This document shows positions 60,445 to 64,000 of a DNA stretch of 64,000 nt, piece by piece. The stretch is from Channallabes apus (Eukaryota > Chordata > Actinopteri > Siluriformes > Clariidae). The position numbers were made by a program, and so were the translations under genes. The notes under the pieces were generated by a model. That model worked only from the letters and a program-made list of their open reading frames with translations. It was not told the DNA's origin and made no database searches. The stretch covers positions 28,895,151 to 28,959,150 of the forward strand of contig CM060118.1 in assembly GCA_030522415.1 (NCBI GenBank), read 5' to 3'. The number at the start of each line of letters is the position of its first letter. Within the stretch, counting starts at the first letter, position 1.

Positions 60445-61115
60445 TGGCCTGAGGTGGAAAGTAATGAATTACATTTACTCACATTACTGTAATTGAGTAG
60501 ATTTTTTTGTGTACTTCTACTTTTTAAAGTAGTTTTTAAAATATGTAATTTTACTTTTACTTAAGTATGTTTTGTTTGAAGTATTGTACTTCACTACATT
60601 TTAAATCATATTCGCTACTGAGTAAAAAATAAATGAATGAAAATGAAAAACAATACAAATAATACAACGGGGAAGGAAAAAAATTGCACCCCGGAAACCA
60701 CTGCACTGATTGATTGGTGGAGAACAAACACGCTAAATTCACAAGAACGATGGAGACGGACAAAACAGATGCCAGTGATGCAGACACAGCTGAAAGTGAA
60801 ATGCCAGCAAATTCTTATGAAGCAAACCCCTGGTCATATTTAAGCCACCACCTTGATTTCAAGCACAACAAAGGGAACTGATTTATTATGCAAGTGTGTT
60901 CCATCCCCCATCCCCCCACCCCCGCTGGTAAAAAAAAAAAAAAACAAGTAACTCAGTAACTTTTACTCTGAGTAGATTTTTTTATGAGCTACTTTTTACT
61001 TTTACTTGAGTAGATTTTTACAAGGGTAACTTTACGTGTACTTCAGTAAAAGTTCACTGAAGTAACAGTACTTTTACTTAAGTACACCATTTTATTACTC
61101 TTTCCACTTCTGTTT
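60445..61115. mobile_element. hAT-like element with decayed ends
   Basis: AGGTGGAAAGTAATGAATTA at the left and ATTACTCTTTCCACTTCTG at the right are imperfect inverted ends, with many TTTACTT/AAGTA repeats between. An internal stretch near 60640-60840 gives a 68-residue frame of no known family. Confidence 0.6.
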
Positions 61116-61162
61116 ATGGCCCACCAGGGGGCGCAGATGATTCATGTGTGCGCACAGAAACA

Positions 61163-61349
61163 CTCTCACTCATCTTCTATATCGCTTTATCCTGTATTGA
61201 GGGTGGCGGGGGACCTGGAGTCTATCCCAGGAGGCTTAGGGCACGAGGCAGGGTACACCCTGGACAGGGTGCCAATCCATCGCAGGGCACACACACACAC
61301 TCATGTACTTGGGAACGCCAATTAGCCAAACTGCATGTCTTTGGACTGA
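61163..61349 (-). mobile_element. DANA/Mermaid-like SINE, truncated
   Basis: TTCTATATCGCTTTATCCTG through CATGTCTTTGGACTG. The tRNA-like head is missing. Confidence 0.78.
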
Positions 61350-61757
61350 AACAGAAACATTCAGACTTTATATTTCTGAAATCACTCTGTTTTGTCACTA
61401 GAGGGCGCACGGAAAGGCTTTCTAAATAGTAGGAAATTACGATTGCGGAAGTGGGTGTCATGTGATTTATACACAACGCGACGCAGAAAGCGTCAAAAAA
61501 AAGGGCAAAATTAAGGTAACTACAGCTGTAATGACTTCACTTCTTTATGTATTATGTGCATGAATGTAACCTAGTGTGGTCGAGCAACATTGCACCTAAT
61601 GTAAATATATAAGAGCTGCTCAGAGAGCTAACTTGTGAAGTGTTGCTGTGACACATGAATTACATGTCGAGGGTTCAGGATGTTTGTTTATCTCTTCTTA
61701 ACGTAAATACGTGTTTTGCGACAGGAAGAGGCGCGCGTGCACTCCGCAGTTTTGACC

Positions 61758-63665
61758 ATGGCAGATGTGAGTACTGTGTATAAGTTCCTTATGTAAAGCA
61801 GCGCTGTGGTGTCTGTACTGAAGGAAGGTAAAGATGTGCATATAACGGGTGTGATATGATGTGATGTGTGCAGGATTTGAAGAGGTACCTGTATAAACAG
61901 CTGCCAACGTAAGTTGTGTTTTTTGTATGTTCGAGTGTGATTCCAATCTAGTTTATTAGTTACTTAAGTCGTTAAAAAGTGTTTATACTGCTATTGCTAA
62001 CACTCCTGCTGCTAATAATAATACTGCTAATGCTAATACTATTTATAATAATACTGTTTTTTTTGCATCTTAATATTCATTAGTGTTAAAATTGTTCCTA
62101 CTACTACCACTAGTAATAATAATAATAATAATAATACTACTTGTATTAATACTACCACTAATGCTACTACTAATATTAACACTAATGCTACTTAATACTT
62201 GTACTACTACTCATACTAGTACTACCAATAATACTCATAATTATTATTATTTTACTGTTTTCTCTTATCAGAGTTGAAGGCCTCCATGCAATTGTAGTAA
62301 CAGACAGAGATGGTGTTCCTGTAATCAAAGGTAATCAAACCCATCTCCATTACACACTTTATGGCCAAACAGTATAGGTTGTGTGGTTTAGTGGTTAGCC
62401 CTGTGGCCTTGCACCTCCAGGGTCCGGGTTTGATTCCCGCCTCGGGTCTGTGTGCATGGAGGTTGCGTGTTTCCTCCGACAGTCCAAAGACATGCAGATT
62501 AGGCTAACTAGCGTAATTGGGTTAAACTGGCGTATATGGCCAAACAGTATAGATTGTGGATATCCAACCCTCACATCCATATGTACTTGGTGAATATCAC
62601 ACTTTCAGATGGAATTCCTTCTTCTGATATAGTAATCTCCATTCCTCAAGTGAAGGTTTCCATTAGATTTTGGAGACCTGTGGAGATTTCTGCTCATTTA
62701 GCTTCAGGAGCATTAGTGAGGCATGGGCTGCAGTTAATAGTTGTAGTTCACTCAAATTCTTCAGTGGGGTTGGAGTCAGGACACTATAATTCTTCCACTC
62801 CATTTTGGCACAACATATTTTCCCAGAGCATGCTTTGTGCACAGTGGCTCTTTCCTGTCAGCCCAGGTTTATTTGCAGCAAAAATTTGGGGAAGGGACAC
62901 AAATTATCACTTCAGGTTTCCACATAATTTTGGCCATATATTGTACAGCTAGCCACTTTGGTTACGTTATCTAAAAAGGTTGCATGGTTTAGTCCCTTAT
63001 TGCTCTTAAGGGGTCACTGATGTGGTTGTGCATCTTGTTATAGTTGCCAACGACAATGCTCCAGAGTATGCTCTGCGACCAGGCTTTCTCTCAACGTTTG
63101 CACTGGCAACAGATCAAGGCAGCAAGCTGGGTCTGTCCAAAAACAAGAGCATCATCTGCTACTACAACACATATCAGGTATCGAGCCTCATAGCCTCCAC
63201 TCAGTCGAAGTTCTTTGTGTGACTTTCTGATAATTATTTGCACTCTTGTGTTTTTCCCCAGATTGTGCAATTTAACCGATTACCCTTAGTGATCAGCTTC
63301 ATTGCAAGCAGCAGTGCAAATACAGGTAGGATGTGCCATGTATGTGAGTTAGAGTTTATGAGCTGGCAGATAAATATTTTATTTCAAAACACTTTACAGC
63401 TTTAGCTTAAACACTGCATTGACTTAAAGGTCTTAAAAGACAATGACTAGAGAATCCACTTCTTAACTCTCTCAGAAGTTGTGCCACAGTTAAATAGCAT
63501 GTAACTAAATACCGTTCTCTAAATGTTTGTTAATGCAGAAACCATATTTTCATCACATGGTTAGTGAATCAGTTTTTCATGTTATTTTTAGGTTTGATCA
63601 TCAGTTTGGAGAAGGAGCTTGTTCCACTGATTGAGGAACTGAGACAGGTGGTTGAGGTTGCCTAG
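61758..63665 (+). CDS. lamtor3: Ragulator subunit LAMTOR3 (MP1), 6 exons, 124 aa
   Basis: A roadblock-fold scaffold that pairs with LAMTOR2 in the Ragulator complex on late endosomes and lysosomes. There it anchors Rag GTPases for mTORC1 and supports MEK1-ERK signalling. Exons: 61758-61766, 61874-61908, 62272-62330, 63044-63177, 63262-63325 and 63592-63665. All introns are GT-AG, phases agree, and the total is 375 bp, giving the human length. The protein starts MADDLKRYLYKQLP and contains LHAIVVTDRDGVPVIK and GFLSTFALATDQGSKLG. It ends ELRQVVEVA. The first exon has only three codons. GACCATGG around the start is a good Kozak context. Intron 3 carries a Tc1-type MITE with a SINE in it. Confidence 0.97.
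62352..62955. mobile_element. Tc1-type MITE in lamtor3 intron 3
   Basis: The left end is at TTTATGGCCAAACAGTATA and the right end mirrors it, TTTTGGCCATATATTGTACA at about 62930-62949. The interior resembles Tc1 transposase DNA with many stops. The SINE at 62376-62535 is inserted near its left end. Confidence 0.72.
62376..62535 (+). mobile_element. DANA/Mermaid-like SINE inside the MITE
   Basis: GGTTGTGTGGTTTAGTGGTT through CATGCAGATTAGGCTAACTA. Flanked by TATGGCCAAACAGTATA on both sides (ending at 62375 and starting at about 62535), a 17-bp target duplication that dates it after the MITE. Confidence 0.85.
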
Positions 63666-63865
63666 ATGACGGACAGCTTTGAAACTACTCCAACATGTAC
63701 CTGGACCGTATCAAGACACACACACATACACACAAATATACATATGCACCTTGGACATTACTACAGTAGTACATTGTTGGCTGTGAACTTCAGTTCCTCT
63801 TGATGCTGTAAGTTTCTCTTTTGAATGTAACCCTGTCTTGGTTGTATTTTTGATTTCAACTAATT

Positions 63866-63871
63866 AATAAA
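63866..63871 (+). terminator. lamtor3 poly(A) signal
   Basis: AATAAA about 200 bases after the lamtor3 stop, followed by a GT-rich stretch (TTTGTTTATAACTTTGGTGT), a normal cleavage-site context. Confidence 0.7.
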
Positions 63872-64000
63872 TTTGTTTATAACTTTGGTGTACAAAATAC
63901 CTTTAAATGTTTTTTTTTTTTCTCAAAGTACATACACTTAGATGCACAGCGATTTCCCCCCCCCCTTCATTTCTTCATGTTTTACATGATTTTGCAAATC

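Noticed and set aside
60637..60843. 68-codon open frame between rrh and lamtor3
   Set aside because: It lies inside a hAT-like repeat and shows no domain or codon pattern of a real gene.

Overview
The window is vertebrate nuclear DNA from a teleost fish. It holds five host protein families with canonical GT-AG introns. It also carries teleost-type mobile DNA: Tc1/mariner elements, DANA/Mermaid-like and other tRNA-derived SINEs, L2/Rex-like LINEs, and Tf1/sushi-group chromoviruses. The repeat mix would suit an otophysan such as a catfish, but that is an inference. No prokaryotic features, CRISPR arrays or rRNA genes were seen.

Layout. 1-10,230: a Tc1 remnant, then the 3' half of a broken alcohol dehydrogenase copy. 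Its exon 6 is split by a nest of an L2-type fragment, a sushi LTR element, a SINE and a Tc1 element. A copied fragment of metap1 follows. 10,231-13,230: a large fold-back MITE and repeat-poor intergenic DNA. 13,319-16,422 (+): an intact nine-exon class-I/III-like alcohol dehydrogenase (adh8-like). 17,879-31,771 (-): complete metap1 in 11 exons, coding 386 residues. 31,772-44,243: a transposon-rich intergenic block with a Rex-like LINE, a 7.2-kb sushi element carrying a nested LINE, and SINEs. 44,244-51,822 (+): complete enpep in 20 exons, coding 956 residues. 52,650-58,805 (-): complete rrh (peropsin) in 7 exons, coding 335 residues, tail-to-tail with enpep and holding a dead Tc1 element in intron 3. 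58,806-61,757: repeats. 61,758-63,665 (+): complete lamtor3 in 6 exons, coding 124 residues.

The five host genes are not one pathway. They are an alcohol/retinol oxidoreductase, a methionine aminopeptidase, a membrane glutamyl aminopeptidase, a retinal photoisomerase-type opsin and a lysosomal Ragulator subunit. Their human orthologues all lie on chromosome 4q, so this looks like a compacted block of ancient synteny. The adh and metap1 3' ends were partly duplicated in tandem, and the upstream copy has decayed.

The most interesting signal concerns the two sushi elements. The predicted first 11 nt of each transcript are complementary to the 11 nt that begin one base after the LTR. This is the self-priming arrangement known from Tf1. 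The two copies differ at a paired position by a compensatory change, and the paired segment contains the gag start codon. I saw no evidence of an undescribed multi-gene system. Exon coordinates were derived by eye from splice signals, reading phase and protein-family similarity, without expression data or database searches.
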